Part shown: piece after piece, positions 26,111 to 35,227 of the stretch
Layout: each line of letters begins with the position of its first letter
Numbering within the stretch: position 1 is the first letter of the stretch
NCBI RefSeq assembly: GCF_018885305.1
Contig: NZ_CP076544.1
Location: forward strand, 1,426,001 to 1,490,000
Reading direction: 5' to 3'
Length of the DNA stretch: 64,000 bases
DNA from: Curtobacterium sp. L6-1
Lineage (GTDB): Bacteria; Actinomycetota; Actinomycetes; Actinomycetales; Microbacteriaceae
Notes under the pieces: model-generated
Seen by the model: the letters and a program-made list of their open reading frames with translations, nothing else
Told to the model about the DNA's origin: nothing
Database searches by the model: none
Position numbers and translations under genes: made by a program

Positions 26111-27561
26111 GCGCCGACCGACGCGCGGTCACGATCGTCGTGCCCGTCTACGACGACCTGCCGGGCCTGGAACGCTGCATCGGAGCACTCCTCGAGACCG
26201 TCGACTTCGCCCGCGACCGCGTGCTGCTCGCCAACGACGTCGGACCGAACGTCGACACCGTCGAGGCACGGATCCTCGAGCTCGTCGGCGACCACGACGG
26301 CTTCGAGTACGTCCGGAACGCGGAGAACCTCGGCTTCGTCGGGAACTGCAACCGTGCCGTCCTCGAGCTCGACCACACCGGCAACGACGTGCTGCTGCTG
26401 AACAGCGACACCGTCCCGATGCCGGGCTTCCTCGACGAGATGACCGCGGTCCTCGGCTCCGAGGACACGATCGGAGTGGTCTGCGCCCGCAGTGACAACG
26501 CGACGATCGCCTCGTACCCGTTCGCGCGGCGCAACCCGCGCGCCACGGTCGCACCGCGACGGACCCGCGAGCTGCACGGACGGACGAAGTACCTGCTCCC
26601 CCGGTACACCGTCTCCCCCGTGGCGATGGGGTTCTGCTTCCTCATCCGCCGCGAGATGGTCGACCGCTTCGGGCTGTTCGACGAGGTCTTCTCCCCCGGC
26701 TACGGCGAGGAGAACGACTTCTGCCTGCGCATCAACGAGCACGGCTTCACCGCGGTCCTCGCTAACCGCGCACTCGTCCTGCACACCGGCTCGACGAGCT
26801 TCAGCGGTGACCGCGGCCCGTCGCTCCGGCTCGCGCACGAGCGCATCCTGCTCGAGCGCTACCCGTTCTACGGCGGCGCGCTCGCGCTCTTCCTCGCCCG
26901 CTACCGGGACGCAGTCGACGTCTTCGCCGACGCCTTCCTGCCCGACGACGACGTCGTCCGCGTGGCACTGCACCTGCCGGCGGAGGTGACCGACGAGGTC
27001 GTCGCGCGCGTCCGCAGCACCCTCGCCGCCGCGCCGGACGACGTCGTCGTCACCGTCATCGTCGCGAAGTCGCAGATCCGTGCGGCACGCCAGGCGTTCC
27101 CCGGCGCCGGCATCGCGGTCGGCGGGCGGGCGCGGCAGATCTTCGACGTCGCCGTCGCCCTCGGCGCGTTGACGACCTTCGCGCAGCTCTCCGCGCTCAA
27201 CGCGAACGCTCCCCGCTGGGTCCTCGTCGACCCGGTGTCGCACGACGTCCGCTGGTCGCAGGCGGTTGTCAACCACCGCGCGTCGGCGATCGACCGCATC
27301 CTCCGCCGGTTCGAGAACCAGAGCACGTCGTGGCACGGCGGGGACGACCTCGTCCGGCTCGTCCGCACGACCGCGGGGACCGAGATCGACCCCGCGGCGC
27401 TCCGAGCCCGCTGGCACTCGGTGTCGGACATCGCCGAGGCGACCGGTCTCCTCGTGCACCGCGCGACGGTGTCGGTCCGCCGGCTCACGGCGCTGACCTT
27501 CGGGGCGCGCAACCCCCGCATCGCCGCGCGGCTCCGCGCGGTCATCGGCCGTGGCGCGTGA
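26107..27561 (+). CDS. Family 2 glycosyltransferase, paralogue of the gene at 13224
   Basis: 484 residues. The GT-A domain (~8-290) has VTIVVPVYDDLPGLERCIGAL, NLGFVGNCNRAVLELD, LLLNSDTVPMPGFLD, ARSDNATIASYP and PGYGEENDFCLRI. Nearly all of these segments recur in the product of 13224-14663, so the two arose by duplication. The C-terminal ~190 residues differ more. Coupled by ATGA to the GT4 upstream and overlapping the membrane glycosyltransferase downstream by 11 bp. Donor and acceptor unknown. Confidence 0.86.
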   Translation: MSADRRAVTIVVPVYDDLPGLERCIGALLETVDFARDRVLLANDVGPNVDTVEARILELVGDHDGFEYVRNAENLGFVGNCNRAVLELDHTGNDVLLLNSDTVPMPGFLDEMTAVLGSEDTIGVVCARSDNATIASYPFARRNPRATVAPRRTRELHGRTKYLLPRYTVSPVAMGFCFLIRREMVDRFGLFDEVFSPGYGEENDFCLRINEHGFTAVLANRALVLHTGSTSFSGDRGPSLRLAHERILLERYPFYGGALALFLARYRDAVDVFADAFLPDDDVVRVALHLPAEVTDEVVARVRSTLAAAPDDVVVTVIVAKSQIRAARQAFPGAGIAVGGRARQIFDVAVALGALTTFAQLSALNANAPRWVLVDPVSHDVRWSQAVVNHRASAIDRILRRFENQSTSWHGGDDLVRLVRTTAGTEIDPAALRARWHSVSDIAEATGLLVHRATVSVRRLTALTFGARNPRIAARLRAVIGRGA

Positions 27562-29023
27562 CGCCGGCCGACGCGTGGCACTGACGACGTCACGTCCCGT
27601 GCGGGTGGCGACGTCACGTCCCGTGCGGGCGACGGCGCTCGTGCTGCTCGCGGTCTGGGCGCTCTACCAGTGCGGCTGGAACCTGCTCGGGCACAACGTC
27701 CACGGTGACGAGTCGATCTACGTCCGGGCCGGCTGGGCGTACCTGCACGGCGACTTCTCGGCGAACCGCGAGCACCCGCCGACGGCGAAGTACCTGTTCG
27801 GCCTGGCGCAGCTCGTGACCGGGCAGGGGGTGCTCGGCCCCCGGCTGCTCGTCGGCGCGCTCGTGCTGGCCGTGGGCGTCACGTTCTTCTGGTGGCTGCG
27901 CCGCGAGGTCGGCTTCTGGACCGGTCTGCTGGCCGCCGCGACGTGGCTCCTCACCCCGCGTGGCTTCCTCGGCACCCGGGTCGACCGGTACGCGCTGCTC
28001 GACCCGGTGATGATCGCGTTCGCGGTCCTCGCCCTCGCGGTCGCGTGGGCGTGGATCCGGACGGACCGGTGGTGGCTCGCGCCGCTCTCCGGTGTCCTCC
28101 TCGCGATGTCGGTGACGTCGAAGGTGTCCACGATCGTCCTGCTCCCGGCCTTCGTCCTGCTGCCCCTGCTCCACCGCCGACCGCGTCGCCTGCTCACTGG
28201 CGGCGTGGGTTGGCTGGTCGCGTTCGTCGTGACCGCGGTCGCCCTCTACGCGCCGATGGGGATCCGCTCCGCGATCACGTACATGGTGCGGTTCCAGGAC
28301 GGCCAGAACGAACACGGGCACCCGATCAGCATCGCAGGACAGATCCACACCTTCGCGCCGTGGTGGGCGAACGCCTGGTTCCTGTGGACCGGCGTCGGCG
28401 CCGTCACCACCGTCGTCCTGGTCGTCGGGCTCGTGGCGGCCCTCGCGATCCGCCCCGACCGCCTGGTCGCCTACCTCGGCACCGCCCTCGCGCTGCTCGT
28501 CGTCTTCTACACGGTCGTCGCGCACATCGCCCTCGCCAACTACTACGCCGCCTGGATGCCGCTGCTGGTCGCCCTGTCGTCGATCGGTATCGGTCGACTG
28601 GCCACCGTGGTGCCGCGACCCGTCGGCCTGGTGGCGGCGGGTCTCCTCGTGCTCGCGCTCGTCGTGCCTGCCGTGGGTGAGAGCGTGACGGTCGCCCGGA
28701 CGCACCCGAGCGGCATCGCGCTCGTGGACCGGTGGCTCGACGAGCACGGCCGCGCCTCCGGTGGCGTCCTGTTCGCCGCGGCGACCCCGACGCTGACGGA
28801 CCCGTACTTCGCCGGGCGCGGGTCGATGGAACCCGACGACGGCCCGTTCGTCGCCGTCGTGGTCGGGAACGACCGCCGCTTCCCGCCGAGCGCCGCGGTG
28901 CGCTCCTTCCTCGAGGCGCAGGCCGACCGGCTGGACCGCACCGAGGTGGACGGGTTCGCCGTCTGGACGCCGCGGTCCGGCGTCGTCGAGGAGGCCGGGG
29001 ACGAGCTGACGGTCCGGGGCTGA
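27551..29023 (+). CDS. Membrane glycosyltransferase, GT39/PMT-like (GT-C fold)
   Basis: 490 residues with about ten hydrophobic segments. The first extracytoplasmic loop carries HGDESIYVRAGW, the acidic DE pair of GT-C enzymes, followed by REHPPTAKYLFG as in PMT/ArnT relatives. Such enzymes use polyprenyl-phosphate sugars on the outer face of the membrane. The C-terminal ~110 residues are soluble. The GTG start overlaps the upstream gene by 11 bp. Near the N-terminus an 8-codon unit (TSRPVRVA) is tandemly duplicated. It could decorate the exported polymer or proteins. Confidence 0.82.
   Translation: MARDAGRRVALTTSRPVRVATSRPVRATALVLLAVWALYQCGWNLLGHNVHGDESIYVRAGWAYLHGDFSANREHPPTAKYLFGLAQLVTGQGVLGPRLLVGALVLAVGVTFFWWLRREVGFWTGLLAAATWLLTPRGFLGTRVDRYALLDPVMIAFAVLALAVAWAWIRTDRWWLAPLSGVLLAMSVTSKVSTIVLLPAFVLLPLLHRRPRRLLTGGVGWLVAFVVTAVALYAPMGIRSAITYMVRFQDGQNEHGHPISIAGQIHTFAPWWANAWFLWTGVGAVTTVVLVVGLVAALAIRPDRLVAYLGTALALLVVFYTVVAHIALANYYAAWMPLLVALSSIGIGRLATVVPRPVGLVAAGLLVLALVVPAVGESVTVARTHPSGIALVDRWLDEHGRASGGVLFAAATPTLTDPYFAGRGSMEPDDGPFVAVVVGNDRRFPPSAAVRSFLEAQADRLDRTEVDGFAVWTPRSGVVEEAGDELTVRG
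27586..27629 (+). repeat. 24-bp-period direct repeat at a gene 5' end
   Basis: GACGTCACGTCCCGTGCGGG occurs at 27586-27605 and again at 27610-27629, exactly 8 codons apart, duplicating TSRPVR in the cytosolic N-terminus of the membrane glycosyltransferase. Each copy contains the palindrome GACGTC. Confidence 0.8.
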
Positions 29024-29074
29024 GCCGTCGCGGCATCCCGCTGCCGGACGCACACGCGCCTCCCTGCCGGCGAA

Positions 29075-29148
29075 CCTGCGCGCCTGCGCGACTGCGCGAC
29101 TGCGCGACTGCGCGCCTCCGCGCCTCCGCGCCGGTGGCGCCGGTGGCG
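29075..29148. repeat. Short tandem-repeat array between convergent genes
   Basis: Seven 8-bp units (CCTGCGCG x2, ACTGCGCG x3, CCTCCGCG x2) at 29075-29130 are followed by two 9-bp units CCGGTGGCG at 29131-29148. The array fills most of the 130-bp gap between the membrane glycosyltransferase and the phosphotransferase gene. No classical terminator is visible there. Confidence 0.85.
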
Positions 29149-29153
29149 CTCGA

Positions 29154-29963
29154 TCAGGCGACCGCGTCGACCACCGGGCGGTGTCGGACCACCGCGGCGC
29201 CGTCCCAGGCACCGAGCAGGTGCAGCGTCGCCACACGGAACGCGAGCGCCCGCACCAGGAACTGCCGCCACTCCGGGATCCCCGCACCGAGTGCTGCGAG
29301 CCGGTCGGTCGGGACGCCGTGCCAGCACACCGCGTCGACCGCAGCGATCGCCAGTCCGGTCCCGGCCGGACGCCAGGTGGGCGGCCAGTCGATGATCGTC
29401 GGCGGCTGCCCCTCGGTGAACAGCACGTTGCCGAGCAGGTCGCCGTGGACCAGCTGCGGCGACGAACGGACCGGCCGGAACGCCGCACCGAGGCGCTGGA
29501 GCGTCGGGTCGTGGAGCATCGGCGCCTCGCCCCAGGCGATCCGGTCCGCGCGGCGCCAGGCGTCGTTCGGCGCGACGGTCTCGTCGCCCTCGTCGAGGAA
29601 CGCGGGGCGGTCGAGGTGGGCGACCGCGCGGTGGAAGGCCGCACCCGCGCGGAGGACGTCCTCGACCCGGTGCTCGTCCGCGGCGCCGGGCACCCACTCC
29701 CACGCTTCCCAGGATCCGACCCGCCATCCCCCGTGGCGGGCGGCGACCGGGCGCGGGGTGCGGAACTCCGCGGTGTGTGGGAGCGTCGCGAGCACGGCGC
29801 TCCGCCAGTCGGTCACAACCCGCCCGTCGTGGGGCCGGAGCACGAGGTCGCCGGCGCGCCACGTCAGCCCGCGGCCACCCGCGAGCGGCCGGGGCCGCGC
29901 CTCCCCACCGCCGAAGGCCCGGAGGACCTCGACAGCGGGGGCGGCAGCGTCCGTGTCGTGCAC
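29154..29963 (-). CDS. Aminoglycoside-phosphotransferase-fold protein, TIGR02569-like
   Basis: 269 residues. The kinase-like fold is shown by LVHGDLLGNVLF (catalytic loop, HGD) and IIDWPP (metal-binding Asp) at residues ~170-195. The N-terminal lobe has the phrase GRGLTWRAGDLVLRP. This matches an actinobacterial family of APH-like proteins of unknown substrate; there is no reason to call it a resistance gene. It starts 4 bp after the dnaE stop and is probably the last gene of that transcript. Confidence 0.8.
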   Translation of the reverse strand: MHDTDAAAPAVEVLRAFGGGEARPRPLAGGRGLTWRAGDLVLRPHDGRVVTDWRSAVLATLPHTAEFRTPRPVAARHGGWRVGSWEAWEWVPGAADEHRVEDVLRAGAAFHRAVAHLDRPAFLDEGDETVAPNDAWRRADRIAWGEAPMLHDPTLQRLGAAFRPVRSSPQLVHGDLLGNVLFTEGQPPTIIDWPPTWRPAGTGLAIAAVDAVCWHGVPTDRLAALGAGIPEWRQFLVRALAFRVATLHLLGAWDGAAVVRHRPVVDAVA

Positions 29964-29967
29964 GTGC

Positions 29968-32900
29968 CTACACGAGGCAGCGCGGCCCGAGCAGGCTCTT
30001 CAGCTCGCCGAACAGGTCGGGCGTCAGCGCCACCGGGAACGGCAGCTCGAACGTCCGTGCCACATCGTCCTTGAGGAGCTTCAACCGCACCTCGGTGTCG
30101 CCCTGGTGCCGTCCGAGCACGGCCGCGAGCTCCGTCACGGTCTGCGTGGTCGCCTGGCGCTCGGGCAGTGACAACGTCAGTGGCCCGGACCCCATCGCGT
30201 CGCCGACGTTCGGCTGGAACATGCTGACCGCGTGCAGCGCCTTGCCGTCGTCGCGCACGTTGACCCGGCCGCGCAGGACCACGATCGAGTCCGGCACGAG
30301 CGACGGGCCGAACTCCTGGTACGTCTTGCCCAGGAACATGACGCCGATCTGGCCGCCGAAGTCCTCGATGTCGACGATGCCGTACGGGTTGCCGCTCGTC
30401 TTCGCCACGCGGTGCTGCACGCTGGTGAGCAGGCCGGCGACCGTGACGGTCTCGCCCTCGACCGAGTCGTCCGCGACGAGCAGGTCCGCGATGGTGATCG
30501 ACTGGTGCTTCGCGAGCTCGATCTCGAGCCCGGCGAGCGGGTGGTCGGAGACGTAGAGCCCGAGCATGTCCCGCTCGAACGCGAGCTTGTCGCGCTTGGA
30601 CCACTCCGGACGCTCCGGCACCTGCGACACCGTCAGCGACGCCGGGTGCTCCTCGGCGACCTCGGCGAAGAGCGAGTCGAAGTCGAACCCGACGTTGCCG
30701 TGGGCCTCGTCGCGCTTCACCTTGACCGCCGCCTCGACGGCACCCTCGTGGATCTCGACCAGGGCACGGCGGCTGTCGCCGAACTCGTCGAACGCGCCCG
30801 CCTTGATGAGCGACTCGACGGTCCGCTTGTTCGCCGACGAGATCGGGATCTTGCGCAGGAAGTCGTGGAACGACTCGAACGCGCCCTTCTCGGTGCGGGC
30901 CTGGACGATGTCGTCGACGACGTTGAAGCCGACGTTGCGGATCGCGCCCATGCCGAAGCGGATGTCGTCGCCGACGGCCGCGAAGAAGCCGATCGATTCG
31001 TTGACGTCCGGCGGCATGACCTTGATGCCCATCCGGCGGCACTCGTTGAGGTACAGCGCGAGCTTGTCGCGGGCGTCCCCGACGCTGGTGAGCAGCGCGG
31101 CCATGTACTCGGCCGGGTAGTGCGCCTTGAGGTACGCGGTCCAGAACGACACCACGCCGTACGCGGCCGAGTGCGCCTTGTTGAACGCGTAGTCGGAGAA
31201 CGGCAGCAGGATGTCCCACAGCGTCTTGATCGCCGCTTCGCCGTAGCCGTTGTCGACCATGCCCTGGTGGAAGCCGGCGTACTGCTTGTCCAGCTCGGAC
31301 TTCTTCTTCTTGCCCATCGCGCGGCGGAGGATGTCCGCCTGGCCGAGCGAGAAGCCGGCGACCTTCTGCGCGATCGCCATCACCTGCTCCTGGTAGATGA
31401 TCAGGCCGTACGTGCCGCCGAGGATCTCCGCCAGGGGCTCTTCGAGCTCCGGGTGGATCGGCGTGATCGCCTGCTCGCCGTTCTTGCGGAGCGCGTAGTT
31501 CGTGTGCGAGTTCGCACCCATGGGCCCCGGTCGGTACAGGGCGATCAGGGCGGAGATGTCCTCGAAGTTGTCCGGCTTCATCAGGCGGAGCAGGCCACGC
31601 ATCGGCCCGCCGTCGAGCTGGAACACACCGAGGGTGTCACCGCGCTGCAGGAGCGCGTACGCCTCGGGGTCCTCGAGGCCCATCGTCTCGAGGTCGAGGT
31701 CGATGCCGCGGTTGGTCTTGATGTTGTCGAGGGCGTCGCTGATGATCGTGAGGTTGCGGAGCCCCAGGAAGTCCATCTTGATCAAACCGAGCGACTCCGC
31801 TGCCGGGTAGTCGAACTGCGTGACGATCTGGCCGTCCTGCTCCCGCTTCATGATCGGGATGATGTCGATCAGCGGGTCGCTCGACATGATGACGCCGGCC
31901 GCGTGCACGCCCCACTGGCGCTTCAGCCCTTCGAGGCCGAGTGCGGTGTCGAAGACGGTCTTCGCCTCGGGGTCGGTCTCGACGACCGTCCGGACGTCGA
32001 CGGCTTCCTTGTAGCGCGGGTGGTCCTTGTCGAAGATCCCGGTGAGCGGGATGTCCTTGCCCATGACGGGCGGCGGCATCGCCTTCGTGAGCTTCTCGCC
32101 CATGCCGAAGGGGAACCCGAGGACGCGTGAGGAGTCCTTGAGTGCCTGCTTCGCCTTGATCGTGCCGTAGGTGACGATCTGCGCCACGCGCTCCGACCCG
32201 TACTTCTCGGTGACGTACTTGATCGCCTCACCGCGGCGCCGGTCGTCGAAGTCGACGTCGAAGTCGGGCATCGAGACGCGGTCCGGGTTGAGGAAGCGCT
32301 CGAAGATCAGGCCGTGCCGGATCGGGTCGAGGTCGGTGATGCGCATGGCGTACGCGACCATCGAACCCGCACCGGAGCCACGACCCGGACCGACCCGGAT
32401 GCCGTTGTTCTTCGACCAGTTGATGAAGTCGGCGACGACGAGGAAGTACCCCGGGAAGCCCATCTGGTTGATGATGCCGACCTCGTAGTCGGCGCGCTCC
32501 TGGACGTCCTGCGGGATGCCGCCGGGGTACCGGTACTCCAGGCCCTTCGCGACCTCCTTCTCGAACCACGAGTGCTCGGTCTCCCCGTCGGGCACGGGGA
32601 ACTTCGGCATGTAGTTCGCCGCGGTGTCGAACTCGACGTTGCAGCGCTCGGCGATGAGCAGCGTGTTGTCGCAGGCCTCGAGGTTGTCGCGGAAGACGTG
32701 GCGCATCTGCGCGGGGGTCTTCAGGTAGAACTCGTCGGCGTCGAACTTGAACCGGTTCGGGTCGTTCAGCGTGGACCCGGACTGCACGCAGAGCAGGGCC
32801 GCGTGCGAGGTGGCGTCGTGCGCGTGCGTGTAGTGCAGGTCGTTCGTGCCGACCAGCGGGATGTCGAGGTCCTTCGCCAGGCGGATGAGGTCGCTCATGA

Positions 32901-33501
32901 TGCGCCGCTCGATCTCGAGCCCGTGGTCCATGACCTCGGCGAAGTAGTTCTCCTTGCCGAAGATGTCGCGGTAGTCGGCGGCGGCCTTGAGCGCCTCGTC
33001 GTACTGGCCGAGCCGCAGTCGGGTCTGGACCTCGCCCGACGGGCACCCGGTCGTGGCGATGATGCCCTCGTGGTGCTCCTGCAGGAGCTCGATGTCCATG
33101 CGCGGCTTGAAGTAGTAGCCCTCGAGCGAGGCCTTCGACGACAGCCGGAACAGGTTGTGCATGCCGGTGGTGTTCTCGGCGAACATCGTCATGTGCGTGT
33201 ACGACCCGGCACCGGAGACGTCGTCACCGCCGCCGTCGCCCCAGCGGACACGGGTCTTGTCGGTGCGGTGCGTCCGCGGCGTGATGTACGCCTCGGTCCC
33301 GATGATCGGCTTGACGCCGCCGGCCTTCGCGGCCTTCCAGAACTCGAACGCCCCGAACATGTTGCCGTGGTCGGTCACCGCCACGGCCGGCATGCCCTGC
33401 GCGGCGGTCTCCGCCACGAGGTCGGAGAGCCTGGCGGCACCGTCGAGCATCGAGTACTCGCTGTGCACGTGCAGGTGGACGAAGGAGTCGGAATCCGACA
33501 C
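29968..33501 (-). CDS. dnaE: DNA polymerase III subunit alpha
   Basis: 1177 residues, full length for DnaE1, the replicative polymerase. Domains in order: N-terminal PHP domain (HLHVHSEYSMLDGAARL, AVTDHGNMFGAFEFW), palm with GSGAGSMVAYAM and the catalytic PDFDVDFDDRRR, thumb/fingers (YQEQVMAIAQKVAGFSLGQAD), helix-hairpin-helix (RFGMGAIRNVG) and a C-terminal OB fold (VTVAGLLTSVQHRVAKTSGNPYG). The PHP metal ligands look intact, consistent with actinobacterial proofreading by PHP. The GTG start has GGAGG 4-5 nt upstream. Separated by 91 bp from rluD. Confidence 0.97.
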   Translation of the reverse strand: MSDSDSFVHLHVHSEYSMLDGAARLSDLVAETAAQGMPAVAVTDHGNMFGAFEFWKAAKAGGVKPIIGTEAYITPRTHRTDKTRVRWGDGGGDDVSGAGSYTHMTMFAENTTGMHNLFRLSSKASLEGYYFKPRMDIELLQEHHEGIIATTGCPSGEVQTRLRLGQYDEALKAAADYRDIFGKENYFAEVMDHGLEIERRIMSDLIRLAKDLDIPLVGTNDLHYTHAHDATSHAALLCVQSGSTLNDPNRFKFDADEFYLKTPAQMRHVFRDNLEACDNTLLIAERCNVEFDTAANYMPKFPVPDGETEHSWFEKEVAKGLEYRYPGGIPQDVQERADYEVGIINQMGFPGYFLVVADFINWSKNNGIRVGPGRGSGAGSMVAYAMRITDLDPIRHGLIFERFLNPDRVSMPDFDVDFDDRRRGEAIKYVTEKYGSERVAQIVTYGTIKAKQALKDSSRVLGFPFGMGEKLTKAMPPPVMGKDIPLTGIFDKDHPRYKEAVDVRTVVETDPEAKTVFDTALGLEGLKRQWGVHAAGVIMSSDPLIDIIPIMKREQDGQIVTQFDYPAAESLGLIKMDFLGLRNLTIISDALDNIKTNRGIDLDLETMGLEDPEAYALLQRGDTLGVFQLDGGPMRGLLRLMKPDNFEDISALIALYRPGPMGANSHTNYALRKNGEQAITPIHPELEEPLAEILGGTYGLIIYQEQVMAIAQKVAGFSLGQADILRRAMGKKKKSELDKQYAGFHQGMVDNGYGEAAIKTLWDILLPFSDYAFNKAHSAAYGVVSFWTAYLKAHYPAEYMAALLTSVGDARDKLALYLNECRRMGIKVMPPDVNESIGFFAAVGDDIRFGMGAIRNVGFNVVDDIVQARTEKGAFESFHDFLRKIPISSANKRTVESLIKAGAFDEFGDSRRALVEIHEGAVEAAVKVKRDEAHGNVGFDFDSLFAEVAEEHPASLTVSQVPERPEWSKRDKLAFERDMLGLYVSDHPLAGLEIELAKHQSITIADLLVADDSVEGETVTVAGLLTSVQHRVAKTSGNPYGIVDIEDFGGQIGVMFLGKTYQEFGPSLVPDSIVVLRGRVNVRDDGKALHAVSMFQPNVGDAMGSGPLTLSLPERQATTQTVTELAAVLGRHQGDTEVRLKLLKDDVARTFELPFPVALTPDLFGELKSLLGPRCLV

Positions 33502-33592
33502 GGAACCTCCGGTTCGTACGGTCTGCTGTGGGGTGGGGACAGCCTAACCGCGACCGGTGACCATCCCGAGCGTGTCGTCGGGACGACGGACG

Positions 33593-34516
33593 TCAGGCGG
33601 CGCGGATGCGGTCGAGCGCGCGCTGCAGGTCGTCCGGGTAGGACGCCTGGAACTCGACCCAGTCTCCCGTGCGCGGGTGCGCGAAGCCGAGGCGCACGGC
33701 GTCGAGCCACTGCCGGGTCAGGCCGAGCTCCTCGGCGAGCACCGGGTCCGCGCCGTACGTCGTGTCGCCGACCAGGGGGTGTCGCGTCGCCGCCATGTGC
33801 ACGCGGATCTGGTGGGTGCGCCCGGTCTCCAGGTGCACCTCGAGCAGCGTCGCGGCGCGGAAGGCTTCGAGCGTCGCGTAGTGGGTCACGCTGGGCTTGC
33901 CGTCGGCCGTGACCGCGAACTTCCAGTCACTGGACGGGTGCCGTCCGATGGGCGCGTCGATCGTCCCCGTGGTCGGGTCCGGGTGCCCCTGCGCGAGCGC
34001 GTGGTAGACCTTCTCGACCGTGCGCTCCTTGAACGCCCGCTTGAGGTGCGTGTACGCCAGCTCGGTCTTCGCGACGACCATGAGCCCCGAGGTCCCGACG
34101 TCGAGTCGGTGCACGATCCCGGCGCGTTCGGCGGCGCCGGACGTGGCGATCGTGAAACCGGCCGCCGCGAGCCCACCGGGCACGGTCGGACCGTCCCACC
34201 CTGGCGACGGGTGCGCCGCGACCCCGACGGGCTTGTCGACGACGACGATGTCCTCGTCGTCGTGCACGACGGTCATGCCCGGCACGACGGCCGGCACGAT
34301 GCGCGGTGGCTCCTTCGGGCTCCACTCGACCTCGAGCCAGGTGTCCGCGTGCAGGCGGTCCGACTTGTCGACCACGACGCCGTCGACCCGGACGCCGCCG
34401 GCGGCGACGACGTCGGCAGCGAAGGACCGGCTGAAGCCGAGGAGCTTCGCGATGGCGGTGTCGGCGCGCTCACCGGCGAGCCCGTCGGGGACGGGGAGGC
34501 TGCGGGACTCGGTCAT
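33593..34516 (-). CDS. rluD: RluA-family 23S rRNA pseudouridine synthase
   Basis: 307 residues from the ATG at 34516. An S4 RNA-binding domain (~15-75) precedes the catalytic domain with [16 protein letters not shown], whose Asp is the catalytic residue, and [11 protein letters not shown]. RluD-type enzymes modify helix 69 of 23S rRNA; the exact site here is inferred. It lies 10 bp downstream of lspA, the same pairing as in many bacteria. Confidence 0.9.
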   Translation of the reverse strand: MTESRSLPVPDGLAGERADTAIAKLLGFSRSFAADVVAAGGVRVDGVVVDKSDRLHADTWLEVEWSPKEPPRIVPAVVPGMTVVHDDEDIVVVDKPVGVAAHPSPGWDGPTVPGGLAAAGFTIATSGAAERAGIVHRLDVGTSGLMVVAKTELAYTHLKRAFKERTVEKVYHALAQGHPDPTTGTIDAPIGRHPSSDWKFAVTADGKPSVTHYATLEAFRAATLLEVHLETGRTHQIRVHMAATRHPLVGDTTYGADPVLAEELGLTRQWLDAVRLGFAHPRTGDWVEFQASYPDDLQRALDRIRAA

Positions 34517-34526
34517 GCGGTGTGCG

Positions 34527-35225
34527 TCACGTCGCGTCGTGGCCGAGGGCGTCGTGCCGACGGCCGTCGGGGGTGTGTCCGTCGCGGGTCGCGTCGTCGA
34601 GCGTGCCGTCGGCGGTCCGGGAGGCCCGTCCCGCGTCCGTCCCGTCCGCTGCGGTCGTGCCGTCGGTCGCGTCCGCAGCGGCAGCGTCACGCGCTGCCCG
34701 GGACTCGGACACCGACCGGGTGCCGTCGAGGTTCACCCCGAGGATCACGAGCAGGACGAACACGACCATGCTCACGCAGATGAACGTGTCGGCGACGTTG
34801 TAGATCGCCGGCATCATCCACGGCGTCGAGATAAAGTCCACGACGTGGCCCCGCCCGAAGCCGGGCTCACGGAAGAGCCGGTCGGTCAGGTTGCCGAGCG
34901 CGCCGCCGAGCAGCATGCCGAGCACGAGTGCCCACCACATCGAGCGGATGCGCCGGGCGTACACGACGATCGCCACGACCACGGCGGCCGAGATGATCGA
35001 GAACACCCACGTCATGTTCACCGCGAACGAGAACGCGGCGCCGGGGTTCCGGACCGACAGGAACTGCAGGGCGTTGCCGACCACCGGGACGACGACGCCC
35101 TCGGGCAGGTTCGCGACGACGAGCGCCTTCGTGCCCTGGTCGAGCGCCACCACCACGACAGCGGCGAAGGCCAGTGCCGCGATCGCGCGTGCACTGACCT
35201 TCGCTCGTGGGACGGGTCGGTCCAA
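34527..35225 (-). CDS. lspA: Lipoprotein signal peptidase (signal peptidase II)
   Basis: 232 residues from a TTG start, 2 bp after the divIVA stop. Four membrane helices and both catalytic Asp motifs are present: [12 protein letters not shown] and YNVADTFI. It cleaves prolipoproteins before the lipidated Cys; the CtaC encoded nearby would be a substrate. After the last helix comes a ~66-residue hydrophilic tail rich in Asp, Thr, Ala and Arg, absent from most LspA proteins (usually ~160-200 residues). Confidence 0.93.
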   Translation of the reverse strand: MDRPVPRAKVSARAIAALAFAAVVVVALDQGTKALVVANLPEGVVVPVVGNALQFLSVRNPGAAFSFAVNMTWVFSIISAAVVVAIVVYARRIRSMWWALVLGMLLGGALGNLTDRLFREPGFGRGHVVDFISTPWMMPAIYNVADTFICVSMVVFVLLVILGVNLDGTRSVSESRAARDAAAADATDGTTAADGTDAGRASRTADGTLDDATRDGHTPDGRRHDALGHDAT

Positions 35226-35227
35226 CG

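Noticed and set aside
11857..29023. Recently acquired genomic island
   Set aside because: Base composition and codon use look like the neighbours, and no integrase, tRNA or direct-repeat boundary was found.
29075..29148. CRISPR or transposon-end repeat
   Set aside because: 8-9-bp contiguous units without spacers, inverted ends or a transposase.
29154..29963. Aminoglycoside resistance phosphotransferase
   Set aside because: Only the general APH fold is seen; the form matches a chromosomal actinobacterial family next to dnaE with no resistance context.
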